Source of the DNA: an uncultured Bacteroidota bacterium
Lineage (GTDB): Bacteria; Bacteroidota; Bacteroidia; Flavobacteriales; Flavobacteriaceae
Direction: 5' to 3'
Length of the DNA: 64,000 nucleotides
NCBI GenBank assembly: GCA_902590705.1
Contig: CACIXU010000006.1
Coordinates: 38,376-102,375 of the forward strand
Shown here: positions 53,022 to 62,277 of the stretch, one piece after another
Layout of the letters: each line of letters opens with the position of its first letter
Position numbering within the stretch: position 1 is the stretch's first letter
Notes under the pieces: model-generated
Seen by the model: the letters and a program-made list of their open reading frames with translations, nothing else
Told to the model about the DNA's origin: nothing
Database searches by the model: none
Translations under genes and position numbers: made by a program

Positions 53022-54879
53022 AAAATTATTCTTGCCAGTTATAACGCTTCTAACAGCTCTACTGTTTGTTAGTCGCCTTGTAAGTCTTCAGCTGATAAAT
53101 TCTTCTTACAAATCACTTTCTGACAATAATGCGGTGATAGAAAGTGAAATTTTCCCTGAACGAGGTTACATATATGACCGAAATAATAAATTACTTGTTT
53201 CTAATCAGCCCGTTTATGACCTGATGGCAATCCCGGAAAATATAGCACAATTTGACACCCTTCTACTTGCAAAGATTATCAATCTATCAAAATCTGAACT
53301 TAAAGACAAACTAAGCGCTGCAAAACAATTTTCAATGAAACTCCCATATGTCATTATGAACCAGATCTCAAAAGAAGAAAATGCAATAATTCAAGAGAAA
53401 ATTTGGAAATTTAGAGGATTCTACCTGCAAAAAAAATCTTTGAGAGAGTATCCCAATCCAATTGCCTCAAATATTCTTGGCTATGTTAGTGAAGTAAATA
53501 GAAACGACATGAGAAAAGACAAGTATTACAGTCTGGGCGAACCTACTGGTAGACAAGGAATTGAAAAGTATTATGAAGAGCGTCTGAGGGGTGTAAAGGG
53601 AAAAAAATTCTTCCAGAAAGACAGATTTAATCGAATTATTGGTTCCTATGAAGGAGGTATTTACGATATTCCTCCTAAAGGGGCACAAAATTTAATTTTA
53701 ACTATAGATTTAGACCTTCAACAATATGGTGAAAAGTTATTAAAAAATAAAAGAGGTGGAATTGTAGCTATTGAACCTGAAACGGGAGAAGTATTGTCAC
53801 TGGTCTCTGCTCCTAGTTATAACCCTAATTTATTGGTTGGAAGATCGAGATCAAAAAACTATCGCATTCTTGCCTCAGACTCTATATCCAAACCACTATT
53901 TGATCGTGGACTTCAAGCTCAATATGCACCTGGGTCCCCCTTTAAAACGCTAAATGCATTAATTGCTTTGCAAGAGGGTGTTATTAATTCAAATACTACT
54001 TATAATTGTAACAATGGTCATTTTTATGCCAAAGGAATGTTTATGGATTGCCATTGTAAAAATGGAACTTACAATAATTTGTTGTCTGGAATTTTCAAAT
54101 CTTGTAATACCTATTTTGCAAATATCTATAGAAAAATAATCGATGAATCAGGAGATGGAGTTGCTGAAGGTATTAATATTTGGAGGAAGCACTTACTAAG
54201 TTTTGGACTTGGAAACTATCTAGGTTATGACCTTGCAGTAGGGAAAAAAGGCTTTATTCCTGACGCTTCATATTACGATTATTGGTATAAAGAAGGTGGG
54301 TGGAAATCTGCAACTATCATTTCTAATGCAATAGGACAAGGTGAAATATTAACTACCCCAATACAAATGGCAAACTTTACAGCAGCCATCGCTAATCGAG
54401 GATTCTACATTAAGCCCCATTTCCTAAAATCAGTTAGTAATGGCGATTTTAAAAAGGCACATGAAAAAAAAACTACAACGATAGACTCGATTCATTTTGA
54501 AACCGTGATCGATGGTATGCATAAAGTAGTAGAAAGAGGAACCGCTAGAGTCGCAGGTATTCCTGGCATAAAAGTTTGTGGCAAAACAGGTACTGTAGAA
54601 AATTTTATGAAAATTGATGGAGTGAAAACACAATTAACAGATCATTCTATGTTTATAGCATTTGCACCTAAAGACAATCCAAAAATTGCTCTAGCTGTTT
54701 TTATAGAAAATGGATATTGGGGTTCAAGGTGGGCTGCCCCTATTGCTAGTTTGTTAATAGAGAAATATCTAAATGGTGAAGTAAAAAGAAAATGGCTGGA
54801 AAATCGAATGCTAAACGGATCTTTATTAGCAGAATACGAAAAACCATTCAGTGGCAAACCTTTTATTATTAATGAGTAA
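53014..54879 (+). CDS. mrdA: Penicillin-binding protein 2, peptidoglycan transpeptidase
   Basis: Class B transpeptidase of cell elongation, anchored by one N-terminal membrane helix (about 5-22). The 621-residue protein has a dimerisation domain with ERGYIYDRNNKLLVSN and GRQGIEKYYEERLRG, and the transpeptidase domain with the three active-site motifs: Ser308-x-x-Lys311 (APGSPFKT), Ser363-Cys-Asn365 (KSCNTYF) and Lys524-Thr-Gly-Thr (GKTGT). The residue after the active serine is Pro rather than the usual Thr. It starts inside the mreD end and ends inside the rodA start, both by eight-base overlaps. Confidence 0.96.
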   Translation: MIRKLFLPVITLLTALLFVSRLVSLQLINSSYKSLSDNNAVIESEIFPERGYIYDRNNKLLVSNQPVYDLMAIPENIAQFDTLLLAKIINLSKSELKDKLSAAKQFSMKLPYVIMNQISKEENAIIQEKIWKFRGFYLQKKSLREYPNPIASNILGYVSEVNRNDMRKDKYYSLGEPTGRQGIEKYYEERLRGVKGKKFFQKDRFNRIIGSYEGGIYDIPPKGAQNLILTIDLDLQQYGEKLLKNKRGGIVAIEPETGEVLSLVSAPSYNPNLLVGRSRSKNYRILASDSISKPLFDRGLQAQYAPGSPFKTLNALIALQEGVINSNTTYNCNNGHFYAKGMFMDCHCKNGTYNNLLSGIFKSCNTYFANIYRKIIDESGDGVAEGINIWRKHLLSFGLGNYLGYDLAVGKKGFIPDASYYDYWYKEGGWKSATIISNAIGQGEILTTPIQMANFTAAIANRGFYIKPHFLKSVSNGDFKKAHEKKTTTIDSIHFETVIDGMHKVVERGTARVAGIPGIKVCGKTGTVENFMKIDGVKTQLTDHSMFIAFAPKDNPKIALAVFIENGYWGSRWAAPIASLLIEKYLNGEVKRKWLENRMLNGSLLAEYEKPFSGKPFIINE

Positions 54880-56131
54880 TAGTTTAATATACAGACTTGA
54901 CTGGTTGTTGATATTAATTTATTTATTATTAGTTGCTGTTGGCATTATAAATGTTTACTCATCAACATACAATGAATCACTCAACAGTATTTTTGATTTT
55001 TCACAATTGATTGGAAAACAATTATTATTCCTCATGATTAGTATTTTTTTGGGCTTAATTATTCTAGGAATTAATATTAAATTTTTTGAGCATTTTGCAC
55101 CCATTAGCTACATATTAAGCATTTTCCTTTTAGGCGGACTATTCGTTTTTGGGAAAACAGTCTCAGGAGCAACATCATGGTATGACCTAGGTGGAATCAG
55201 TTTCCAACCCTCTGAGTTTTCAAAATTAGGAACAGCTATGATGATTGCATGGTACATGGGTAAATTTCAATCTGATATAAAAAGACCCAGAACACTTGTA
55301 ACAATAACAATTTATTTATTAATCCCATCAATTTTAATTATGTTACAACCAGATCCTGGTTCAGCTTTAGTGTATTCTGCATTTTATTTTCCTCTCTTAA
55401 GAGAGGGGCTCAATTTTACTTTATTAATAATTTTTTTCTCCGTATTAGCGTTATTTTTTATCAGTTTAAGTTTTGAATTTATTGAATCTATCGGAATTAT
55501 TGGCATTATATTTTTAATAATATATTTTGTTCTAAAAAGATTTATTAGAAGAATAAAAATATGGCCACTCCTTTTGTTTTTAATAGTTTCCATTGGATTT
55601 TCATTTTCAGCAGATTATATTTTCAATAATTTATTTGAGCAAAGGCATCGCGACCGTATCAACATATTTATAGGTAAAAATGTGGATGTACAAGGTGTGG
55701 GTTACAATATTAATCAGTCTAAAATTGCGATTGGTTCAGGGGGTTTAAAAGGGAAAGGATTTCTTAAAGGTACACAAACAAAAGGAGATTTTGTCCCAGA
55801 ACAACAAACTGATTATATTTTTAGTACTGTTGGAGAGGAGTGGGGGTTTTTAGGGAGTCTTACAGTAATTCTAATGTTTTGCTTTCTTATAATTCGAATA
55901 CTTAAAAGAGCAGAAAAACAAAACAGTAAGTTCAGAAGAGTTTTTTCTTATGGAGTTGCAGGTTTAATATTTATTCATTTTTTTGTGAATATAGGAATGT
56001 CCCTAGGAATAGTTCCAACTATTGGAATTCCACTTCCATTTTTAAGTTACGGAGGATCTAGTCTATTGGCATTTAGTCTAATGATTTTTATTCATTTGAA
56101 TTTTGATGCTAATCGATTAAATGAATGGTGA
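54872..56131 (+). CDS. rodA: Peptidoglycan polymerase RodA (SEDS family)
   Basis: Glycosyltransferase that polymerises lipid II with PBP2. The 419-residue protein has about ten membrane helices and the SEDS signatures YDLGGISFQPSEFSKLG, LQPDPGSALVY, KIAIGSGGLKGKGFLKGTQTKGDFVPEQQTD (periplasmic loop with key Asp) and PTIGIPLPFLSYGGSSLLAF near the end. ATG 54872 is chosen over GTG 54851 because it recreates the eight-base overlap ATGAGTAA with mrdA and gives a normal N-terminus. Converges with the permease gene with three bases between the stops. Confidence 0.96.
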   Translation: MSNSLIYRLDWLLILIYLLLVAVGIINVYSSTYNESLNSIFDFSQLIGKQLLFLMISIFLGLIILGINIKFFEHFAPISYILSIFLLGGLFVFGKTVSGATSWYDLGGISFQPSEFSKLGTAMMIAWYMGKFQSDIKRPRTLVTITIYLLIPSILIMLQPDPGSALVYSAFYFPLLREGLNFTLLIIFFSVLALFFISLSFEFIESIGIIGIIFLIIYFVLKRFIRRIKIWPLLLFLIVSIGFSFSADYIFNNLFEQRHRDRINIFIGKNVDVQGVGYNINQSKIAIGSGGLKGKGFLKGTQTKGDFVPEQQTDYIFSTVGEEWGFLGSLTVILMFCFLIIRILKRAEKQNSKFRRVFSYGVAGLIFIHFFVNIGMSLGIVPTIGIPLPFLSYGGSSLLAFSLMIFIHLNFDANRLNEW

Positions 56132-56134
56132 GAA

Positions 56135-57202
56135 CTAATTTTTAACATCTAGGGCATCCCTCAAGCTATTACCCAAAGTCATAAATGCGAGAACCAAACT
56201 CATAATTGTTAAGCCAGGTAGAATAGTAAGATAAGGTTTCCCTAATAATAAATATTTAAAGTGATCTTTAACCATACCTCCCCAACTTGGTGAAGGAGGT
56301 TGTGCACCTATTCCAAGGAAGCTAAGTCCACTTTCAATTAATATAGCACTAGCAAAATTTGCAGCAGAAACGACAATTAATGGCGGAACTATTAAGGGCA
56401 ATATGTGATAAAATAAAATTCTGAAATTAGTAAATCCTAATACTTTAGCAGATTGAACAAAAGTTTTTTCTTTCAATGATAAAATCTGGCCCCTCACAAT
56501 TCTTGCCACCTCAACCCACATAGTAAGTCCAACTGCAATGAAAACCTGCCAAAACCCTCTTCCTAATGCTAATGTAATAGCAATAACCATTAATAGGGTC
56601 GGAATAGACCAAAATACATTAATTAACCAGACAATAAATTTATCAATATTTCCTCCAAAATAACCTCCTAACCCACCAAGTATAACCCCGATTATTAATG
56701 ATATAAATACGGCAATAAATCCAATTGAAAGTGATATTCTGGTACCAATTATTAGTCTACTTAACAAATCTCTACCATACATATCTGTTCCTAAAGGAAA
56801 AAATTTTTCTTTAAGGTGATCTCTTTCAAAATTAAGGGTAGTTATCAATTTATTGTCCAAAAACTCAAAATAATTTTTAGGATATCCATAGGGCTGAATT
56901 TTCACATACCCATCCTCAAACTTATAATCATTTATAGGTATTTCTGAAGAAACATTACTTTGCCCTGAAAAAAAAGAACCTTTTTTTTTAAATGTTTTTC
57001 TATTATTAACCACAACCATTTTAGTTTTAAACCCTATTGACTTTGAGTGAATAGAAAGGTGCATTTGGTTAGCATTAGTGGAATTGTCAGGTGCAATTTG
57101 ATAAGCAAATACCGCTACTAAAATTAAAAAAAAAATATATAGGGAACTTATTACCGCCCAAGGGTCACTAAAAAGTTTTTTATAGACTTTAAAACGATTC
57201 AA
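56135..57202 (-). CDS. Orphan OppC/DppC-like ABC transporter permease
   Basis: A 355-residue inner-membrane permease of the peptide/nickel ABC family. The C-terminal three-quarters is canonical: FPLGTDMYGRDLLSRLIIGTRISL, the membrane core, the EAA-type loop WVEVARIVRGQILSLKEKTFVQSAKVLGF and SGLSFLGIGAQPPSPSWGGM. Between helix 1 and the FPLGTD motif it has an unusually long extracytoplasmic segment (about 40-125), rich in Lys and aromatic residues. The start is TTG at 57202, with an in-frame stop four codons upstream. No OppB, ATPase or binding-protein gene is next to it. It follows the S41 protease gene after nine bases, so the two form an operon; its real partners are unknown. Confidence 0.88.
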   Translation of the reverse strand: MNRFKVYKKLFSDPWAVISSLYIFFLILVAVFAYQIAPDNSTNANQMHLSIHSKSIGFKTKMVVVNNRKTFKKKGSFFSGQSNVSSEIPINDYKFEDGYVKIQPYGYPKNYFEFLDNKLITTLNFERDHLKEKFFPLGTDMYGRDLLSRLIIGTRISLSIGFIAVFISLIIGVILGGLGGYFGGNIDKFIVWLINVFWSIPTLLMVIAITLALGRGFWQVFIAVGLTMWVEVARIVRGQILSLKEKTFVQSAKVLGFTNFRILFYHILPLIVPPLIVVSAANFASAILIESGLSFLGIGAQPPSPSWGGMVKDHFKYLLLGKPYLTILPGLTIMSLVLAFMTLGNSLRDALDVKN

Positions 57203-57211
57203 ATCAAAAAA

Positions 57212-59335
57212 TCATTTTTTAATTTGAGCCAGTGGTTGTATATTCAAATTCATATTCAAGTCTTCCAAAATATTAATAGCCTCCTCAATGTAAAGATCTT
57301 TTTGAAGAGATTCAATCCAACGACTTTTTTTCTCTTTTATCATATCGTTAATTGGTGTTCGAGGATCGGGAATCCATTCGAATGAAAGGTTAGATTTGTA
57401 ATCTTTCAGCCCCTCAAACTTTTCGGCTATTTTTTTATTTTTACCCTGCTCTAATATGTAATCATCATAATTTAGGGTGTAAACATAATCGTCTTGCTGC
57501 TGCTGAATTTGAAGAGCTTGTTCCTCGATAAGTGAAAGGTTAGTGTTATTTTCAAGCCTAACTGAACTTTGTTTTAAAGCAAACTCGTAATTAGATTGAT
57601 TATACCATTTTGAATATTTCGCTGGCTGAATACTATCCCATACTAGTGGGTTTTCTTGGTCCTTTTCACCCATATCTATATAAGAATACTGGTTTTTCAT
57701 TATAACATCACTTCTAACACCCTCCAATTGAGTTGATCCTCCATTAATTCTATAAAATTTATCTGTAGTTATTTTTACAGCTCCAAGATCTCCATGGGTA
57801 CCTCCAGAAATAATCTTATTTAAATCAATTATATTTTGAACAGTACCCTTTCCAAAAGTTTGTTTACTACCGAGAATTACTGCTCTCTTGTAATCCTGGA
57901 GAGCTGCTGCTAAAATTTCTGAAGCTGAGGCTGAAAATTCGTTAACCATGACAACTAAGGAACCACTCCATACAACTGAGGGGTCCTCATCATAAAGAAT
58001 ATCTTTTCTTCCTCCAGTACTTTTTACTTGGACTATTGGTCCATTATCAATGAAATATCCAGTAATATCAACTACGGTTTTCAGTGAACCTCCTCCATTA
58101 TTTCTCAAGTCTAAAATAATTCCCTTAACATCTCTCTTTTTTAGTAACTCGATTTCTTTTTTAATATCGCTCGCAGCGTTTCTACTATTTTGATCTTTAA
58201 AATCAATATAAAATTTTGGTAATTGAATAAAGCCATATTGCTTATTATTCTTAAGAATTATACTTGCTTTAGCATAGGATTCTTCGAGCTCAACTATATC
58301 TCTAGTAATTACTATATCTTCAATGAGTCCACTTACCCTTTTTATTGTCAAATAAACTTCTGTTCCTTTGGGGCCTTTAATCAGTTTAACTGCGTCGCCC
58401 AAACGCATTGATCCAATTTCTACTGGAGCCTCTTTTTCTTGGGCGACTTTCAAAATTACATCTCCAACCTCAAGAGCTTTAGCTTTCCAAACAGGACCCC
58501 CAACAATGATCTCAGTTATCTCTACCTCTTGATTCTTTTTTTGAAGTCTGGCTCCAATACCTTCAAACTTTCCTGAGATATTTTGATCAAATTTTTCTTT
58601 GTCCTCTGGGGCGAAATAGTTGCTATGAGGATCAAACTCCATAGTAATTGTATTAACATAAATAGAGAACCAATCTTTTCTCTCTATGTCAGAGATTATG
58701 TCAAAATAGTTTTTAATATTTTTTTTAGTCATAGCCCTTGCCTCCTCCTCTAATGCTAAATCTGATTTAAATTGGTAAGTGCTATCTTGGGCCAAATTGT
58801 AAGTCTGTTGTTCCTTCAAAGATGAATAGTGTTCAAGAGTGGATAATTTGAATCTTTTTCTCCAAATAGCTTTAAGTCCATTTAATGTTTTAGCATAGGG
58901 AAGACTTTTAAAATTTAAGCTAATTGAATCTTTGGTATTAAAGTCATATGGTGTAGTTAAAATTTCTTCATAAAATTCTTTAACCTGATCAATTCGAGAC
59001 ATCAGACGATTGAAAGTCAGATTAAAAAAAGATATTTCAGAGGATTTAATTTGATCATCAATTTCTTTTTGGTAACGTTTGAAATTATTAATATCAGATT
59101 GTAGAAAAAATCTGTGCTGTCCATCTATATCATTAATGTAATTTCTGAAAACATTTTCAGAGAAAGAATCATCGATTTTCTTTGGGTTGAAGTGACCTCG
59201 CTGCATGACGTAGGCAATTACTTCAATTAACAATTTATCTTTATCTGGATTAATTATTACTGCACCAAAACTTAAAGAAATTAAAATCGAAAAGACAACA
59301 ATAATAATACTAACTGCCCTCATAGATATCTTCAT
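57212..59335 (-). CDS. C-terminal processing (tail-specific) protease, S41 family
   Basis: A 707-residue exported serine protease of the Prc/Tsp type. It has an N-terminal membrane/signal helix (about 7-28), a long helical N-domain (about 35-235), a PDZ domain (about 245-330: GIGARLQKKNQEVEITEIIVGGPVWKA), and the S41 catalytic core with LRNNGGGSL, NEFSASASEILAAALQDY (nucleophile Ser) and GKGTVQ (general base Lys). The C-terminal domain (about 540-690) is that of long Prc proteins. Likely roles are periplasmic turnover or trimming of envelope proteins. First gene of the pair with the orphan permease, divergent from surE. Confidence 0.93.
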   Translation of the reverse strand: MKISMRAVSIIIVVFSILISLSFGAVIINPDKDKLLIEVIAYVMQRGHFNPKKIDDSFSENVFRNYINDIDGQHRFFLQSDINNFKRYQKEIDDQIKSSEISFFNLTFNRLMSRIDQVKEFYEEILTTPYDFNTKDSISLNFKSLPYAKTLNGLKAIWRKRFKLSTLEHYSSLKEQQTYNLAQDSTYQFKSDLALEEEARAMTKKNIKNYFDIISDIERKDWFSIYVNTITMEFDPHSNYFAPEDKEKFDQNISGKFEGIGARLQKKNQEVEITEIIVGGPVWKAKALEVGDVILKVAQEKEAPVEIGSMRLGDAVKLIKGPKGTEVYLTIKRVSGLIEDIVITRDIVELEESYAKASIILKNNKQYGFIQLPKFYIDFKDQNSRNAASDIKKEIELLKKRDVKGIILDLRNNGGGSLKTVVDITGYFIDNGPIVQVKSTGGRKDILYDEDPSVVWSGSLVVMVNEFSASASEILAAALQDYKRAVILGSKQTFGKGTVQNIIDLNKIISGGTHGDLGAVKITTDKFYRINGGSTQLEGVRSDVIMKNQYSYIDMGEKDQENPLVWDSIQPAKYSKWYNQSNYEFALKQSSVRLENNTNLSLIEEQALQIQQQQDDYVYTLNYDDYILEQGKNKKIAEKFEGLKDYKSNLSFEWIPDPRTPINDMIKEKKSRWIESLQKDLYIEEAINILEDLNMNLNIQPLAQIKK

Positions 59336-59367
59336 TTAAAGAGTAAATTTAACTAAAAAGCCATTAT

Positions 59368-59375
59368 CAAATGTA
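59368..59375 (-). promoter_or_regulatory. Candidate -7 box for the protease-permease operon
   Basis: The minus strand reads TACATTTG, an exact TAnnTTTG match, 33 bases before the protease ATG. The upstream -33 element is not clear. The remaining 119-base divergent gap toward surE shows no exact plus-strand match. Confidence 0.4.
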
Positions 59376-59454
59376 AACCTAAAAAACTTTTTGCTGATGC
59401 TAAAATGATTTTCAGGTACTAATATTTATTATTTTTACTCTTAACAATTTTGTT

Positions 59455-60231
59455 ATGGATAAAAAGCCCTTGATTTTAGTGACTAATGACGATGGGATTA
59501 CTGCCCCAGGAATCAGAAATTTAATCGAAGTAATGAATGAAATTGGTGAGGTAGTGGTAGTTGCTCCAGATAGTCCACAATCTGCAATGGGTCACGCCAT
59601 TACAATCAACTCAACCCTTCATTGTACAAAAATCAATGTCCCAGATGCCACTCATTTAGAGTATAGTTGTTCTGGTACACCGGCAGATTGTGTGAAACTT
59701 GCTGTAAACGAAATTCTAAACAGAAAACCTGACTTGTGTGTCTCAGGCATTAACCACGGATCTAATTCTTCCATCAATGTAATTTATTCTGGAACAATGA
59801 GCGCTGCATTAGAGGCTGGTATAGAGGGTATTCAAGCAATTGGTTTTTCACTTTTAGATTACCTTTGGGGAGCAGATTTTGAAGCCATTAAAAATTATGT
59901 GAAAAAAATTACACTTAGTGCTCTTCAAAATAAAATTCCTGCAAACGTTGTATTAAATGTAAACTTCCCCAAACTAAAAGAGGAACAAATTAATGGAATT
60001 AAAATTTGCCGTCAAGCGAAAGCTTATTGGGTTGAAGAATTTGATAAAAGAACAAATCCAATGGGATTAGATTATTATTGGCTTACTGGAAAATTTGTCA
60101 ATGAGGATAAAGGAGAAGATACAGATGAATGGGCTCTAGCTAATGGCTATATATCAGTTGTTCCTGTAGAATTTGATATGACGGCACATCACGCTATTCA
60201 AAGCTTAAACACATGGGATTTTGAGATTTAA
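59455..60231 (+). CDS. surE: 5'/3'-nucleotidase SurE
   Basis: A metal-dependent nucleoside-monophosphate phosphatase. The 258-residue protein has the metal-binding opening ILVTNDDGITAPGI (Asp12, Asp13), APDSPQSAMGHAIT with the conserved Ser, SGTPADCVK, and SGINHGSNSSINVIYSGTMSAALEA with the conserved Asn. Length and motifs are normal. It is the first gene of the rightward run surE / small membrane protein / lpxB. Confidence 0.96.
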   Translation: MDKKPLILVTNDDGITAPGIRNLIEVMNEIGEVVVVAPDSPQSAMGHAITINSTLHCTKINVPDATHLEYSCSGTPADCVKLAVNEILNRKPDLCVSGINHGSNSSINVIYSGTMSAALEAGIEGIQAIGFSLLDYLWGADFEAIKNYVKKITLSALQNKIPANVVLNVNFPKLKEEQINGIKICRQAKAYWVEEFDKRTNPMGLDYYWLTGKFVNEDKGEDTDEWALANGYISVVPVEFDMTAHHAIQSLNTWDFEI

Positions 60232-60241
60232 TGAATTGACC

Positions 60242-60502
60242 ATGGGAATAATTGCTGGATCCTCAGCAAGCCTCAGCATGATGATTTTTATCATCCTAAT
60301 TTTCTCAGGGGGAAAATTAGAAGATGCTATTGCTGTACTTTATGCTCAAAAAAAACTTGGAGGACTTATAAGCATAGGGGCACTTATCAACCTACCCTTA
60401 TTTCTTTTAGCGATTCGAAAAAAAAAGATAGATTTCGCCAAAGGAATCCTCATAATTTCCCTTATTACTGTTTTATTCATTGCACTATTGAAAATCATTT
60501 AA
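60242..60502 (+). CDS. Small membrane protein, function unknown
   Basis: An 86-residue hydrophobic protein with three predicted membrane helices: about 7-22, 38-55 and 65-84. I recognise no family. The ATG at 60242 is preferred; an in-frame TTG at 60221 would overlap surE by 11 bases. It ends one base before the GTG of lpxB and begins ten bases after surE, so it is surely in the same transcript. The same small gene between surE and lpxB is worth looking for in other flavobacteria. Confidence 0.75.
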   Translation: MGIIAGSSASLSMMIFIILIFSGGKLEDAIAVLYAQKKLGGLISIGALINLPLFLLAIRKKKIDFAKGILIISLITVLFIALLKII

Positions 60503-60503
60503 A

Positions 60504-61613
60504 GTGAAATACTACATCATTTCTGGTGAAGCCTCAGGCGACCTCCATGGTTCAAAATTAATTGAGGCCCTAAAAAAAAAGGATATTAGTGCGCATATTC
60601 GTTGCTGGGGGGGGGACTTAATGCATAATAGTGGTGGGAAATTGGTAAAACACTACAAAGAATTAGCTTTCATGGGTTTTTGGGAAGTAATAACTAATCT
60701 AAAAACCATTCTTAGCAATATTAAATTTTGTAAAAAAGATATTTTAGCATTCAACCCTGATGTAATTATATACATTGATTATCCAGGGTTTAATTTAAGA
60801 ATCTCAAAATGGGCAAAAAAAAAGGGGTTTAAAAATCATTTTTACATAAGCCCACAAGTTTGGGCATGGAAAGAAAATCGAGTCAATCAGATGAAAAGGG
60901 ATTTAGATGAACTCTACGTTATTCTCCCATTTGAAAAAGAATTTTTTGAAGAAAAACACCAATTTTCTGTTAAGTATGTTGGTCACCCACTGCTAGACCG
61001 GATTTTACACTTGAAAAAACCAACTGGATTTTTAACTAAAAACCAACTTTCAGAAAAAAAACCCTTAATCGCACTTTTACCTGGTAGTAGGTTGCAAGAA
61101 ATAAAAAAAATACTCCCAAATTTCCTGACTGTCACCAAGTTTTTTCCACAGTACGAATTTGTTATTGCAGGAGCTCCTGGAATTTCACCAAATGAATATT
61201 CTCACTTTCTCAAAAATGAGGAGGTTAGATTGATTTATAATCAAACCCATGATTTATTGATGCATTCTAAGGCGGCACTGGTTTCTAGCGGAACAGCTAC
61301 ACTTGAGGCAGCATTATTCAACGTCCCTCAAGTAGTTTGTTACCGCAGTAGTTTTTTAAGCTATCATATTGCAAAACGTTTGGTTAAACTGAAATTTATT
61401 TCGTTGGTGAACTTGATTTTAAACCGCGAAGTGGTAAAGGAACTAATTCAAAATTCTTTTACCCCCTATGAACTAAAAAAACAAATGGCTTTCATTCTTT
61501 CAGATGATGGTCAAAAACAACTCAAAGCAGATTACCAGTCACTGCGATTAATTTTAGGTAAAGGAGGTGCTAGTAAAAAAACTGCAGAATTAATTTTCAA
61601 GGCTATTAAATGA
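60504..61613 (+). CDS. lpxB: Lipid-A-disaccharide synthase
   Basis: A peripheral membrane glycosyltransferase that joins lipid X and UDP-diacylglucosamine in lipid A synthesis. The 369-residue protein starts at GTG with KYYIISGEASGDLHG, has HFYISPQVWAWKENRV, ALLPGSRLQEIKKILP and VSSGTATLEAALFNVPQVVCYR. Length is as expected. It is the last gene of the surE run and converges with a thioredoxin-fold gene across a 100-base gap that has no strong terminator hairpin. Confidence 0.96.
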   Translation: MKYYIISGEASGDLHGSKLIEALKKKDISAHIRCWGGDLMHNSGGKLVKHYKELAFMGFWEVITNLKTILSNIKFCKKDILAFNPDVIIYIDYPGFNLRISKWAKKKGFKNHFYISPQVWAWKENRVNQMKRDLDELYVILPFEKEFFEEKHQFSVKYVGHPLLDRILHLKKPTGFLTKNQLSEKKPLIALLPGSRLQEIKKILPNFLTVTKFFPQYEFVIAGAPGISPNEYSHFLKNEEVRLIYNQTHDLLMHSKAALVSSGTATLEAALFNVPQVVCYRSSFLSYHIAKRLVKLKFISLVNLILNREVVKELIQNSFTPYELKKQMAFILSDDGQKQLKADYQSLRLILGKGGASKKTAELIFKAIK

Positions 61614-61713
61614 TTTTACTATTTAATTTAATAGATGAGTTGAAAAAAATGTAATAACAAATGATTGTGATAAGCATTTTAGAATAACTTTAAGAAAAAG
61701 ATAGGTTTTAAGT

Positions 61714-62250
61714 TCAGTTTTTAAATTTAGGCACAAAGTTTTTAAGGTACTTTTCGAAATCATCGGGTTTAGAAAAAACCATATAATCACCCTGTTTGAT
61801 CATTTTTAGGTAAAGCTCCAATTGTTGAGGGTTTTGATAACCGACTACCGGAGTTATTAAATCTCCCACCTCGCTAATGAATACAATTGTAGGATAACCT
61901 TTGACGCCTAGAAACTGGGTAAACTGATGCGTAGTGTTTCTCCCTTTTTTGATGGGGTCATAATTAGGATTTATAAAAGTATTATCATAGTAATTTATGA
62001 TTTCATTACCTTCAGCGTTAAACTTTACTGCGTAATAGTGCTCAGTAACATAAGCTGCAACATAAGGATTTTGAAAGGTGTTTTTGTCCATAAGCTTACA
62101 CGGTCCACACCAATCTGTATAAACATCCATTAAGATTTTTTTAGGATTTTCTTTTTGTGCTTTAATCGCCTGTTCAAATGAAATCCATTCTATTGCCTGC
62201 CCATTAATTAAATTACATATAATGATAAAAATAAATATTTTTAATCTCAT
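61714..62250 (-). CDS. Periplasmic thioredoxin-fold protein
   Basis: A 178-residue exported protein: signal peptide about 1-19 (ending INGQA), then a thioredoxin fold with the redox motif WCGPC (Cys48, Cys51) and the cis-Pro strand GYPTIVFI. The DVYTDWCGPCKLMDKNTFQNPYV region resembles the DsbD-gamma / DUF255-like group that reduces or handles periplasmic disulfides. A C-terminal helix region (about 140-178) follows. It lies 27 bases downstream of the POT transporter gene on the same strand and is probably co-transcribed. Confidence 0.88.
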   Translation of the reverse strand: MRLKIFIFIIICNLINGQAIEWISFEQAIKAQKENPKKILMDVYTDWCGPCKLMDKNTFQNPYVAAYVTEHYYAVKFNAEGNEIINYYDNTFINPNYDPIKKGRNTTHQFTQFLGVKGYPTIVFISEVGDLITPVVGYQNPQQLELYLKMIKQGDYMVFSKPDDFEKYLKNFVPKFKN

Positions 62251-62277
62251 TGCTTCCTAATTTAAATTTATACTAGA

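Noticed and set aside
61614..61713. CTATT / AATAG inverted repeat after lpxB as a terminator
   Set aside because: Only five pairs, all but one A-T, with no T-run; not a credible terminator.
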